From CAIUGU01 sp963819685 (lineage in GTDB: Bacteria > Pseudomonadota > Gammaproteobacteria > Steroidobacterales > Steroidobacteraceae), in the NCBI GenBank assembly GCA_963819685.1, contig CAWFXI010000007.1, positions 372,001 through 436,000 on the forward strand: a stretch of 64,000 nucleotides of DNA, in the 5' to 3' direction. Both the position numbers and the translations under genes were made by a program. This document shows positions 19,283 through 28,761 of the stretch, piece after piece. The notes beneath the pieces were generated by a model that saw only the letters and a list, made by a program, of their open reading frames with translations, did not search any database and was not told the DNA's origin. Each line of letters opens with the position of its first letter. The first letter of the stretch is position 1.

Positions 19283-21223
19283 ATGTCGAACTCATCAGAT
19301 GAAATCTCCTCCGGCCGGCGCAGTTTCCTGCTGCAAGCCGCCGCAACCGGCGCCGCAACCGCTGCAGCTGCCGCGGTCACTTCAGTGGCTGCGGCGCAGG
19401 CTCCAGCTGCAACGTCACCGCCCGCAGGGGCTACCCCGGCCGCGAGCGAAGTAAAGGCTGAAGGCCGTGCCGGCTCCGACTACATGGTCGATGTGTTCAA
19501 GTCGCTCGGCTTTGAATATATCTGTGCCAACCCGGGATCGAGCTTTCGTGGCCTTCATGAATCCATCATTAACTATGGCGGTAACTCGAAGCCCGAGCTG
19601 ATTACCTGCATGCACGAGGAATCCTCCGTCGCAATGGCGCACGGGTATTTCAAGGCGGAAGGCAAGCCGCTGCCGGTCATGGCGCATGGCACCGTGGGCA
19701 TCCAGCACGCATCGATGGCGGTCTACAACGCCTGGTGCGACCGGGTGCCGGTGTACGTGATTCTTGGCAACACGCTCGATGCCACAATGCGCGCGCCCGG
19801 AGTTGAATGGGTGCACAGCGTGCAGGATGCGGCTGCCATGGTGCGCGACTACACGAAGTGGGACGACTCGCCGGTGTCGTTGCAGCACTTCGGCGAATCT
19901 GCCGTTCGCGCCTATAAATTGGCGATGACGCCGCCATCGGGCCCGGTGGTCCTCGTGGCCGACACCGAATTGCAGGAACTGCCCATTCATTCCGAACGGC
20001 CGCTGGTCATTCCAAAGCTGACACCAACGTCGCCGCCTCAGGCTGAATCAGGCGCCGTGACTGAACTGGCACGTCTGCTGGTCGAGGCGGAACAACCGCT
20101 GTTCATCGCCGATCGCCTCGCACGCACGCCAGCCGGTCTCGACAGGCTGGTCGAACTGGCCGAACTGTTGCAGGCAGGCGTGGTGAGCACGATACCGAAC
20201 TTGATGCCTCCCGTCGGCGCCGGACGGATGAACTTTCCGACGCGCCACCCGCTGAACCAGACCTATCGGACCAATGCAGCCATTGCTGCAGCGGATGTCA
20301 TTGTCGGCCTCGAAATCAGCAATTTCTTCGGCGCCACCAACATCTTCGTCGACCAGGTGGAGCGTACGACGCGACCTGCTGTCAGGCCGGATGCAAAGCT
20401 GATCACACTGAATGCAACCGATCTCATCCAGAAGGCCAACTATCAGGACTTTCAGCGCTACTTCGCTGTGAACATGGCCCTGACGGGCGACGGCGAGGCT
20501 ACATTGCCCTCGTTGATCGAAGCCGTGCGCCGCCTGCTCACCGACCAGCGCAAGAGTGCCTTCGAGCGACGCGGCAAGGCGCTCGCAGAGGCGAGCGGGG
20601 CGGCCCGCGAAAGGTTCCGCGCGGACGCAGCCCATGCCTGGGATGCATCACCGATCACTACGGCACGCCTCGCGGCCGAAATCTGGGAGCAGATCCGCAC
20701 GGAAGACTGGTCGCTGGTCAGCGGGGGCCTGAGCGGCTGGCCGGTACGCTTGTGGGATTTTACGAAGCATTACCAGCATCTCGGCGTCTCCGGCGGCTCC
20801 GGGATTGGCTATGGCGCACCGGCCGCCGTCGGCGCGGCCCTTGCCAATCGCAAGTACGGGCGCTTGTCCGTCAACATCCAGAACGATGGCGACCTGATGT
20901 ATGCACCTGGCGTGTTGTGGACGGCGGCACATCACAAGATTCCGCTGCTGACGATCATGAACAACAACAGGGCGTATCACGAAGAAAAGATGCACATTCA
21001 GCGCATGTCCAATCGCCGCAACCGCGGCGTCGACCGTGCGCACATCGGCAACGAGATCGACAATCCCGGAATCGACTACGCCAAACTCGCACAGAGCATG
21101 GGCTGGTACGCGGAGGGACCGATCAGCAATCCGCGGGACATCGGCCCTGCGTTGAAGCGCGCCATTGCTGTCGTCAAGCGCGGCGAGCCAGCGCTGGTCG
21201 ACGTCGTGGTGCAACCGCGATGA
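19283..21223 (+). CDS. Tat-exported thiamine-pyrophosphate-dependent enzyme
   Basis: About 646 residues. The N-terminus has a twin-arginine signal (SSGRRSFLLQAA, then a long Ala-rich hydrophobic stretch ending near AAAQAPA), so it should be exported folded with cofactor. The body has the acetolactate synthase/benzoylformate decarboxylase architecture: Pyr domain with the catalytic Glu in CMHEESSVAMAHGYF near residue 112, a central domain, and a PP domain with DGDLMYAPG near 535 and IMNNNRAYHEE near 560 as the Mg-TPP motif. Start at 19283 or 19274. It overlaps the cytochrome c gene by ATGA. Reaction unknown; an electron-releasing 2-oxoacid or aldehyde conversion is an inference from the neighbours. 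Confidence 0.9.
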   Translation: MSNSSDEISSGRRSFLLQAAATGAATAAAAAVTSVAAAQAPAATSPPAGATPAASEVKAEGRAGSDYMVDVFKSLGFEYICANPGSSFRGLHESIINYGGNSKPELITCMHEESSVAMAHGYFKAEGKPLPVMAHGTVGIQHASMAVYNAWCDRVPVYVILGNTLDATMRAPGVEWVHSVQDAAAMVRDYTKWDDSPVSLQHFGESAVRAYKLAMTPPSGPVVLVADTELQELPIHSERPLVIPKLTPTSPPQAESGAVTELARLLVEAEQPLFIADRLARTPAGLDRLVELAELLQAGVVSTIPNLMPPVGAGRMNFPTRHPLNQTYRTNAAIAAADVIVGLEISNFFGATNIFVDQVERTTRPAVRPDAKLITLNATDLIQKANYQDFQRYFAVNMALTGDGEATLPSLIEAVRRLLTDQRKSAFERRGKALAEASGAARERFRADAAHAWDASPITTARLAAEIWEQIRTEDWSLVSGGLSGWPVRLWDFTKHYQHLGVSGGSGIGYGAPAAVGAALANRKYGRLSVNIQNDGDLMYAPGVLWTAAHHKIPLLTIMNNNRAYHEEKMHIQRMSNRRNRGVDRAHIGNEIDNPGIDYAKLAQSMGWYAEGPISNPRDIGPALKRAIAVVKRGEPALVDVVVQPR

Positions 21224-21600
21224 TCCACCGCAGCAAGCTTATGAACTGGATGCCCTCGATTGCACTTGCGTCGCTGCTGGCCGTCTCGCCTGGGGCCGGC
21301 GCACAATCGCCGGGGCCGGCAGCAGCAGCCGGCAACGCAGCCCGGGGCAAGGTTGCCTATTTCAAGGTCGGTTGCGATCAATGCCACGGTGGTGAAGCCC
21401 AAGGCTCGCCCTACTCGACAGCTCCGAGGCTCGGCCCCGCTGCATTGCCCATCGCGGCATTTACTCTGTTTACGCGCAAGCCACGCCTGCAAATGCCGCC
21501 CTACAGCCCGGAGATTCTGAGCGACGCAGAATTGGCCGACATCTATGCGTATGTTACGAGTCGAGCAAAGCCTGTCGCACTCGACAAGCTTCCTGACTGA
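21220..21600 (+). CDS. Periplasmic monohaem cytochrome c
   Basis: A 126-residue protein with a Sec signal (MPSIALASLLAVSPGAGAQ), one haem-binding CDQCH, and a downstream MPPYSPE that supplies the likely Met ligand, followed by LSDAELADIYAYV of the class I fold. Its ATG overlaps the stop of the exported TPP enzyme (ATGA), indicating translational coupling and fixed stoichiometry. It is the natural electron acceptor candidate for that enzyme. Confidence 0.92.
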   Translation: MIHRSKLMNWMPSIALASLLAVSPGAGAQSPGPAAAAGNAARGKVAYFKVGCDQCHGGEAQGSPYSTAPRLGPAALPIAAFTLFTRKPRLQMPPYSPEILSDAELADIYAYVTSRAKPVALDKLPD

Positions 21601-21603
21601 ACG

Positions 21604-22441
21604 GTGGTACCCGTGCACCCAGGAGTTGTGGCCCTGGCCGTGCTGATGAGTGCCGTGACGACTGGTACCGTTGCAACCGCCGCCGCAGCTTCGCGCTGGC
21701 CCGACAGCGCCACCGGAAGTCATTCAAGAGCTTGCGCCTTCCGGAACACTGCGCGCTGCCATCAACCTTGGCAATGCCGTGATGGCGCAACAGGATCCGG
21801 CAACCGGTGAAATCAAGGGCGTCACGGTGGATCTCGCGCGCGAGCTGGGTCGACGGCTGGGTGTGCCGGTTGCCCTGGTCACGTTTGACGCAGCGGGGAA
21901 GGTGTTTGAAGCACTGAAGACCAACCAGTGGGATGTCGCCTTTCTGGCGGTTGAACCGGCTCGGGCGACCGAGATCGACTTCACTGCACCCTATGTACTC
22001 ATTGAAGCAACTTACATGGTGCGCAATGACTCACCGCTGAGGTCGGTTGCGGACGTCGATCGCCCAGGCGTGCGAGTCGCCGTGGGACGTGGCTCCGCCT
22101 ATGACCTGTATCTGACCCGCACCCTCAGGAACGCGACCATCGTCAGGGCATCAACAGGTGGCGGTCGGGCGATGATCGATCTGTTTCTGGCCGACAAGCT
22201 GGAAGCGGTGGCCGGCGTCCGTCAGCAGCTCGCGGCGTATGCGAGCACAGACGCTGCCATGCGGATCATGAGCGACCGGTTCATGGATGTTCCGCAGGCG
22301 GTTGGCATTCCCAAAGGTCGCGCGCTCGCACCCTCCTGGCTGCATTCGTTCGTGGAAGAGATGAAATCCTCTGGCTTCATCGCCGCCTCGCTGCAGCGCA
22401 GTGGCCAGGTTGGCGCGTTGGTGGCGCCTGCCGCTCCCTGA
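21604..22441 (+). CDS. Periplasmic substrate-binding protein, family 3 (one +1 frameshift)
   Basis: A GTG at 21604 starts a Sec signal (GVVALAVLMSAVTTGTVATA). The mature domain continues one frame over as PEVIQELAPSGTLRAAINLGN, with KGVTVDLARELGRRLGV, FDAAGKVFEALKTNQWDVAF and ATEIDFTAPYVLIEATYMV, all typical of amino-acid-type solute-binding proteins. Removing one C from a CCC run near 21692 joins signal and body. No permease or ATPase gene is nearby. It directly follows the TPP enzyme and cytochrome c, an arrangement like methanol dehydrogenase loci (enzyme, cytochrome, MxaJ/XoxJ-type binding protein), so an accessory rather than transport role is possible. Confidence 0.82.
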
Positions 22442-22448
22442 AGGGCTG

Positions 22449-23412
22449 TCAACCGTTCGCGAGACCAAACGCAAATTCGACGAGCTTCTGCCCGTCGGCG
22501 TGAAAGCGGCGAATGCCATCGCCAAGTTTCTCTGTCGCCATTGCGTCCTCATTGTGCAACCAGCGAAAGTCCGCTTCATCCAGCTGTTCGCGTGAAATGC
22601 TGGTGACCTTCGCCGTTGCCGGGTCAAGTCGTGGAAGCGACTTCACCGTCGACAGACTCGAGGGCGCCGAGCAGTTCCGGACTGATGGTCAGCAGGTCGC
22701 AACCGGCGAGATCCAGAATCTGCGTGGTCTTGCGAAAGCTGGCCCCCATGACCTGGGTCGGGTAGTCAAACTTCTTGTAGTACTGGTAGATGCGAACGAC
22801 GGAACTGACGCCGGGATCGTCTTCGCGCGAGATCTCTGCCCCACCTCTGGCCGCGCGATACCAGTCGTAGATTCTGCCGACAAACGGCGAGATCAGGGTG
22901 ACCCCCGCATCAGCGCACGCAACGGCCTGGGCAAAACTGAACAGCAACGTGAGATTGCAGTGAATGCCTTCCCGTTCAAGGCGCCCGGCTGCACAGATCC
23001 CTTCCCACGTACTGGCAATCTTGATCAGGACGCGATCCCTCGGCACGCCCGCTCTTTCGTACAGTTCGATGAGCCGCCTCGCCTTGTTCTCCGTGGCGGC
23101 CTGCTGGAAGGACAGTCTCGCGTCCACTTCGGTCGATACCCTGCCCGGAATCAGTTCAAGAATGCGCCGCCCGAACGCGACAAACAGCTCGTCTATCAGG
23201 TGTTCTGCGCGCGTCTCCCGATCGCTGATGCGCGCCACATGCGCCAGCGCCGAATCGACGAGAGGACGGTAACGGGGATCCCGCGCCGACGCGAGAATCA
23301 GACTCGGATTCGTCGTGGCGTCCTGAGGGCGAAAGCGCTCGATCGCAGCCAGGTCTCCCGTATCGGCGACGATGACCGACCAGCGCTGCAGCGATTCAAG
23401 TTGCGTTGTCAT
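22449..23412 (-). CDS. tal: Transaldolase (one +1 frameshift)
   Basis: Moves a dihydroxyacetone unit between sugar phosphates through a lysine Schiff base. N-terminal DATTNPSLIL, the active-site lysine in RVLIKIASTWEG near residue 131, NLTLLFSFAQA, SPFVGRIYDW and VMGASFR are all present. The frame ends early at 22624. The normal C-terminus (SLPRLDP to HADGQKLVEFAFGLA) continues in the adjacent frame to 22449, giving about 321 codons, the class 1 transaldolase length. Its ATG overlaps the phosphoketolase stop (TGATG), so the two are co-translated. Confidence 0.93.
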
Positions 23413-25802
23413 CAGGATTTCCCGTCCCACTTCCAGTCGCGTTCTTCCGTGCGATCCACACCCTCCTTGTGGGCGTAGCTCAGGCAGTCCAGCTGCAGGT
23501 CCTCCAGCAGTTCCTTGACATGAGCGCCCGCGACTTTCAATCGCGGCACTCGGTCGATGACGTCGATCGCCAGGCTGAAGCGGTCGACTTCGTTGCGAAT
23601 GGCAAGCTCCAGCGGTGTGTTGATGTTGCCCTTTTCCTTGTAGCCGCGCACGTGAAGATTGTCATGGTTGGTGCGCCGATAGCTCAGGCGGTGGATAAGC
23701 CACGGATACCCATGGAAGTTGAAGATGATCGGCTTGTCCGTCGTGAAGAGTGAATCGAAATCGAGGTCGGACAGTCCATGCGGATGCTCGTGCGGCGGTG
23801 TGAGCGTATACAGATCGACCACATTGATGAACCGTAGCCGCAGGTCCGGAAAGTGCTTCTTCAACAGGGCAGCCGCCGCGAGGGCCTCCTGCGTGGCCAC
23901 ATCGCCGCACCCGACGAGGACGACTTCCGGCTCGCCGCCCTGGTCGGTGCTGGCCCATTCCCAGAGGCCAATGCCCTTCGCGCAATGACGGATGGCAGCC
24001 TCCATGTCGAGGTACTGCAGATGCTTCTGCTTGTCGGCGACAATGACATTGATGCGGTTGGTGCTCGCAAGACAGTGATTGGCGACCGCCAGCAGGCAGT
24101 TCGAATCAGGCGGCAGGTAAATGCGCACGACTCGCGGACTCTTGTTGACGACGACGTCGAGAAACCCGGGATCCTGATGCGTAAAGCCGTTGTGATCCTG
24201 ACGCCAGACGGTGGAAGTAATCAGCAGATTCAGTGACGAGACGGGCACACGCCAGGCAATGTCCTGGGCCGTGTCGAGCCACTTCGCGTGCTGGTTGAAC
24301 ATCGAATCGATGACGTGCACGAATGCTTCGTAGGTCGACAGGAAACCATGTCGACCCGTCAGCAGATAGCCTTCGAGCCAGCCTTCGAGCGTATGTTCCG
24401 ACAGCATTTCCATGACACGGCCGTCCGCAGCGAGCTCACCGCCGTCGGCATCTGACGGCAACAGCGCTGCCATCCACGTCTTCTTGCTGGCGTCATAGAC
24501 GGCGTCGAGCTTGTTGGAGGTCGTCTCGTCCGGTCCGAAGACGCGAAAATTGTCGGCGTTACGGTGCAGGACATCGCGCAGAAACTCGCCAAGACGCCGG
24601 GTATTGCCGAGCCTGACCTGGCCAGGGCTGACAACTTCCACCGCGTACTGGCGGAAGTCCGGCAGCTCAAGGGGTCGACGCACGCGACCGCCATTCGCAT
24701 GAGGGTTGGCACTCATGCGTCGCTCGCCTGCCGGCGCGAGCCTCCTGAGGTCGGCATTGAGCTTGCCGGATGCATCAAAGAGTTCCGCCGGGCGATAACT
24801 CTGCAACCATGACTCGAGCATCGCGAGGTGCGCTGGATTCTCCCGAACCCCGGTCAGCGGCACCTGGTGCGCGCGCCACGTGCCCTCGATCCGGTGTCCA
24901 TCGACCAGGGCAGGACCCGTCCAGCCCTTGGGTGAGCGCAGGATGATCATCGGCCAGCTCGGTCGCTCTGGAATCCCGCTACTGCGCGCTTCATGCTGGA
25001 TCGCCTTGATGTCTGCGATACAGCGCTCGAGCGTTTCGGCCATCCGGGCGTGCATGGTCAGCGGGTCATCGCCCTCTACGAAATGCGGCGTCCATCCATA
25101 GCCGCGGAACAATGCATCCAGTTCGTCGTGCGAAATACGCGCCAGCAGGGTTGGATTGTTGATCTTGTAGCCGTTCAGATGCAGCACCGGCAGGACTGCT
25201 CCATCGCGGAGGGGGTTCAGGAACTTCGTCGAATGCCAGGCCGTTGCCAGCGGCCCGGTTTCCGCTTCGCCGTCACCGACGACGACTGTCACCAGCAGAT
25301 CAGGGTTGTCGAAGGCCGCACCAAAAGCATGAGACACGCTGTAGCCGAGTTCTCCTCCTTCATGGATGGAGCCCGGCGTTTCGGGAGTGCAATGACTGCC
25401 GATGCCGCCGGGAAACGAGAAGTCATGAAAGAAGCGCTGCATGCCGGTGAGGCTCTCGCCCTTCTGCGGGTAGATCTCACCGTACGTGCCTTCAAGGTAC
25501 ACAGGCGCGAGCACCCCGGGCGCGCCGTGGCCGGGACCTGCCAGAAAAATCGCGTTCAGGTCATGCCGCCGGATCACCCGGTTCATGTGCACATAGATAA
25601 AGGCAAGACCCGGACTCGATCCCCAGTGCCCGAGCAGCCGGCGTTTCACGTGCTCTGGCGACAAGGGCTCACGCAGCAGCGGGTTGTCCTGAAGGTAGAT
25701 CATGCCGGCCGCGAGGTAATTGCATGCGCGCCAGTAAGCGTCGAGTTGCTGCAATTCATCCGCGCCCGGAATGGATCCCTCGCTCGAATTGGCGTTTGTC
25801 AT
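23412..25802 (-). CDS. xfp: Xylulose-5-phosphate/fructose-6-phosphate phosphoketolase
   Basis: A TPP enzyme that cleaves xylulose-5-P or fructose-6-P with phosphate to acetyl-phosphate plus a shortened sugar phosphate. About 796 residues, the family length, in an intact frame. Family landmarks are GPGHGAPGVLAPVYLEG, SFPGGIGSHCTPETPGSIHEGG, VVVGDGEAETGPLATAWH, the LNGYKINNPT motif, and TSTVWRQDHNGFTHQDPGF. Coupled downstream to transaldolase, which would feed fructose-6-P to it. Together with glycogen breakdown and 6-phosphogluconate dehydrogenase this offers a carbon-efficient acetyl-phosphate route. Start at 25802 (MTNANSS). Confidence 0.96.
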   Translation of the reverse strand: MTNANSSEGSIPGADELQQLDAYWRACNYLAAGMIYLQDNPLLREPLSPEHVKRRLLGHWGSSPGLAFIYVHMNRVIRRHDLNAIFLAGPGHGAPGVLAPVYLEGTYGEIYPQKGESLTGMQRFFHDFSFPGGIGSHCTPETPGSIHEGGELGYSVSHAFGAAFDNPDLLVTVVVGDGEAETGPLATAWHSTKFLNPLRDGAVLPVLHLNGYKINNPTLLARISHDELDALFRGYGWTPHFVEGDDPLTMHARMAETLERCIADIKAIQHEARSSGIPERPSWPMIILRSPKGWTGPALVDGHRIEGTWRAHQVPLTGVRENPAHLAMLESWLQSYRPAELFDASGKLNADLRRLAPAGERRMSANPHANGGRVRRPLELPDFRQYAVEVVSPGQVRLGNTRRLGEFLRDVLHRNADNFRVFGPDETTSNKLDAVYDASKKTWMAALLPSDADGGELAADGRVMEMLSEHTLEGWLEGYLLTGRHGFLSTYEAFVHVIDSMFNQHAKWLDTAQDIAWRVPVSSLNLLITSTVWRQDHNGFTHQDPGFLDVVVNKSPRVVRIYLPPDSNCLLAVANHCLASTNRINVIVADKQKHLQYLDMEAAIRHCAKGIGLWEWASTDQGGEPEVVLVGCGDVATQEALAAAALLKKHFPDLRLRFINVVDLYTLTPPHEHPHGLSDLDFDSLFTTDKPIIFNFHGYPWLIHRLSYRRTNHDNLHVRGYKEKGNINTPLELAIRNEVDRFSLAIDVIDRVPRLKVAGAHVKELLEDLQLDCLSYAHKEGVDRTEERDWKWDGKS

Positions 25803-25841
25803 ATCCCGCACCCGGCATCCTGAAGGTGCAGACCTTTATGC

Positions 25842-26267
25842 TCAGGCAACCAGCTTCGCGTCCATCGTGATCTTCGTGTTCAGCAGTTTGGAAACGGGGC
25901 AGCCCGCTTTGGCCTTGTTCGCCAGCTCAGTGAACTTCGCTTCCGTTGCGCCCGGGACACTGGCCACAACAGTCAGGTGGCTCGCAGTGATCGCAAAGCC
26001 ATCGGGCAATCGCTCCAGCGTAATGTCACAGTGAGTCTCGATCTGCTGCGGGATCAGTCCAGCCTCAGTCAGCATCAGCGACAGTGCCATCGAGAAGCAG
26101 CCCGCATGCGCCGCGCCGATCAGTTCCTCGGGGTTGGTGCCTTTGCCACCTTCGAATCTTGATTTGAAACCGTAAGGCGCATCCTTAAGCACACCGGTCT
26201 CCGTCGAGATCGTGCCGCCGCCTTCCTTGATGCTGCCTTTCCAGACCGCCCACGCTTTCTTGATCAT
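25842..26267 (-). CDS. osmC: OsmC family peroxiredoxin
   Basis: A 141-residue organic hydroperoxide reductase-like protein. The two redox cysteines of the family are visible in GAAHAGCFSMALS and KAGCPVSKLL. FEGGKGTNPEELIGAAHA is typical of the OsmC branch rather than Ohr. The start at 26267 has AGGAGAAG immediately upstream; the frame extends upstream without similarity. It lies 39 bp before the phosphoketolase gene on the same strand, so co-transcription is possible. Confidence 0.93.
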   Translation of the reverse strand: MIKKAWAVWKGSIKEGGGTISTETGVLKDAPYGFKSRFEGGKGTNPEELIGAAHAGCFSMALSLMLTEAGLIPQQIETHCDITLERLPDGFAITASHLTVVASVPGATEAKFTELANKAKAGCPVSKLLNTKITMDAKLVA

Positions 26268-26436
26268 GACTTCTCCTGCCTCGGGTGATGTGCGTTTGCA
26301 CAGCATGGGACGATGGCGAGGGCGCGTCCATCAGTCAAGTCCTACACGCTTTCAGCGTGGGCATCCCTCGCGCAAGCACCGGAACAAGCCTACTGTCGCC
26401 TCGCACGACAACACGAATCCATTTGAGGGAGTTCCC

Positions 26437-26595
26437 ATGAGTATCGGCACCATTCTTCTGATCGTGTTGATTCTGATTCTGGTCGGCGCTTTTCCGAGCT
26501 GGCCTCACAGCCGCAGCTGGGGCTACGGACCGTCAGGCATTCTGGGCGTTGTGGTTGTGGTCCTGATCGTTTTGCTGCTCATGGGCCGCATCTGA
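26437..26595 (+). CDS. DUF3309 small membrane protein
   Basis: A 52-residue peptide with two hydrophobic segments separated by AFPSWPHSRSWGYGPSG, the signature of DUF3309 (short proteins usually annotated as stress-associated membrane peptides of unknown function). GAGGGAG lies 5-10 bp upstream of the ATG. It stands alone between divergent osmC and the luciferase-like gene. Confidence 0.88.
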   Translation: MSIGTILLIVLILILVGAFPSWPHSRSWGYGPSGILGVVVVVLIVLLLMGRI

Positions 26596-26639
26596 TCGCA
26601 GTAGAATAGGATCTTCTGTTCCCAGGAAGACCCGACCGC

Positions 26640-27647
26640 ATGAGACTCTCGATTCTTGATCAGGCTCCGATCTCGGAGGGCCAGACTGCGGCTGATGCTC
26701 TGCGAAACACCATCGAACTGGCCCGCCTCGCCGATCGCTGCGGTTACACCCGTTACTGGGTGGCCGAGCACCATTCGATGGCCTCGCTTGCATGTCCCGC
26801 CCCCGAGATTCTGATTGCGAGGCTGGGGGCAGAAACGCAGCGGATCCGAATAGGATCGGGCGGCGTAATGCTCCCGCACTACAGTCCGTTCAAGGTCGCC
26901 GAACTGTTCGCGATGCTGAGTGCCCTGTATCCCGGTCGCATCGACCTGGGGCTTGGGCGTGCGCCCGGCGGCGGACCACTCGAATCCTTCGCGTTGCGTC
27001 GTGACCGGAAGGACGGTGCCATCGCCGACGATTTCGGCGACCAGCTGCTGGAGTTGCTCGCATTCCTGGATAAGGACTTTCCGGTGAATCACGCTTTCAG
27101 TCGCATCCGGCTGCCGGACAACAGCCTGACCGGCGCTGACGTCTGGCTGCTCGGATCGAGCCTGTGGAGTTCGTCGGCGGCAGCACAGCTCGGTCTCTCC
27201 TACGCATTTGCCCATTTCTTCAGCGGCGAATCCACTCGCGACGCGATCGAGCGCTATTACACCGGCTTCCAGCCCTCGAAATATCGCGCCCGGCCTGAGG
27301 CGATGGTGGCGGTGGGAGTTATCTGCGCGGAAACTCAGAAGGAAGCCGAGCGTCTCGCATTAAGCGTCCGCTTGCTGCGGCGGCGCTTGCGACAAGGTAT
27401 GACGGGACCCGTTGCATCACCCGAAGCAGCACGCGTGGAACTCGGCGCCGACGCAGATATGCCCGAAGCGGAGCGACAGGAGTGGCCTGCTCATTTCGTT
27501 GGTACGCCGGACAAGGTGCGGGATGATCTGATCCGTATGGCCGCGGCCCTCAAGCTCGAAGAACTGATCGTCGTGACGATCACGCACGACCATCAGGCTC
27601 GCCTGCGTTCCTATCAGTTGCTGGCGGAGGCGTTCGGGATCGCTTAG
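26640..27647 (+). CDS. LLM class flavin-dependent oxidoreductase
   Basis: A 335-residue bacterial luciferase-like TIM-barrel protein. ELARLADRCGYTRYWVAEHHSM, then IRIGSGGVMLPHYSP and YPGRIDLGLGRAPGG, are characteristic of the group related to E. coli YhbW (single-component, MsnO8-like LLM oxidoreductases). It would use reduced FMN; substrate unknown. The 3' end overlaps the convergent CHAD gene by 4 bp. Confidence 0.93.
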   Translation: MRLSILDQAPISEGQTAADALRNTIELARLADRCGYTRYWVAEHHSMASLACPAPEILIARLGAETQRIRIGSGGVMLPHYSPFKVAELFAMLSALYPGRIDLGLGRAPGGGPLESFALRRDRKDGAIADDFGDQLLELLAFLDKDFPVNHAFSRIRLPDNSLTGADVWLLGSSLWSSSAAAQLGLSYAFAHFFSGESTRDAIERYYTGFQPSKYRARPEAMVAVGVICAETQKEAERLALSVRLLRRRLRQGMTGPVASPEAARVELGADADMPEAERQEWPAHFVGTPDKVRDDLIRMAAALKLEELIVVTITHDHQARLRSYQLLAEAFGIA

Positions 27648-28552
27648 GAAGTCCAAAGCGGACTTTCGCTGAAGCTGCTTCTGGCGGCCTTGCGCATCTT
27701 CCTGAACTTTGCCAGCCGATTGTCGATGCGCTGCTCGACTTCTCGAAGCAACGTGTCCTTTGCTACCGGTTCCATGTCTTCGCCGATCGTCCAGTCGCGC
27801 AAGCCGAAAAGGTCATTGAGGTCGCCGAGCGTGTTCTGGAGCTTGTGTAGCAGATCAAGCTGCTCCCTGCCCGGCACGTCCCGCAATCCTGAGTCGGACT
27901 CGCTGAGAATGTCTCCGAGGTACCGCGCTCTTTTTACCGCGATTCGCAGTCGATGCAGTGCCCGCTGCGAGGTCTTGCTGCCCCGCAGTCGACGTAGCAC
28001 GCGTTTCGTCAGTCGGCGCAGCTCGCGATGTCCGAAGCGCTTCGCCCCTGGCACTGCTGCCAGCAATGCCGAACTGGCAAGTGAATCGTCGATGCGTTGC
28101 GTCCGCTCGCTCCACAAATTCACCCTCACCAGTTGACGAGCCTCGGCCTGAAGCAGGCGTTCTGACTCTGCGAGTCTGGCATTGAGCAGTTTCGTGGCCT
28201 TTACGCCAACGGTGGCCGCAAAGTTGCCGGGCGATCGGCTGATCGACCGTACCAGACGCCTCCTCACCGACGCTTCGCGCAGCTGACCGAGCGTACGGCC
28301 CAGATTCTTCAAATCGAACCGGAGTCCCGCATACAAAACGGGGTGCAAATCGCTGCGATACGCCCTGAGCAGGCTCCGCAATCGCCTCGCTGCAACCCTC
28401 ACTCCATGCACCGCAGCGATGCTCGGATTTCGCTCAACGCGCAGCATGGCTACGGTGAGGTTCGCGTGCAGCCGCCGCAGTACCGCGACCAGGGGATCGG
28501 TGGCAGTTCCGGCGGGTTCAGTGGTCGAATTCAATGTAGCCTGATTCTGCAT
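27644..28552 (-). CDS. CHAD domain-containing protein
   Basis: About 302 residues, highly basic, helical, with repeated conserved histidines and arginines of the CHAD domain: AVHGVRVAARRLRSLLRAY, HRLRIAVKRARYLGDIL and LQNTLGDLNDLFGLRDW. CHAD proteins bind inorganic polyphosphate or occur beside CYTH phosphatases. No CYTH domain is fused or adjacent here. The start at 28552 (MQNQATLNS) was chosen as the ATG closest to the domain; there is no strong ribosome-binding site. Confidence 0.92.
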   Translation of the reverse strand: MQNQATLNSTTEPAGTATDPLVAVLRRLHANLTVAMLRVERNPSIAAVHGVRVAARRLRSLLRAYRSDLHPVLYAGLRFDLKNLGRTLGQLREASVRRRLVRSISRSPGNFAATVGVKATKLLNARLAESERLLQAEARQLVRVNLWSERTQRIDDSLASSALLAAVPGAKRFGHRELRRLTKRVLRRLRGSKTSQRALHRLRIAVKRARYLGDILSESDSGLRDVPGREQLDLLHKLQNTLGDLNDLFGLRDWTIGEDMEPVAKDTLLREVEQRIDNRLAKFRKMRKAARSSFSESPLWTS

Positions 28553-28761
28553 GCTGACTGCCGAGTCCGCGAAGACTAGTCCTTTGCGGCAATGTCGGCC
28601 ATTACGTGGAACTACGCGACGAACAGTAGGCCGCGGCTCCTTTGACGTTACTGGCACCCATGCTTACGGTCTCCGCTCTTCAGGCTGTCAACGCCGAAGC
28701 AGGTTGCGCGTTTCTATGGTGAAGCCATGTCAGAATGGCGCCGGTTCTTGCGAGACTCTGC

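Noticed and set aside
21671..22441. The binding protein starting at the TTG at 21671
   Set aside because: That start would leave it without a signal peptide, although a clear one lies in the adjacent frame from 21604; a single extra base in CCC explains the split.
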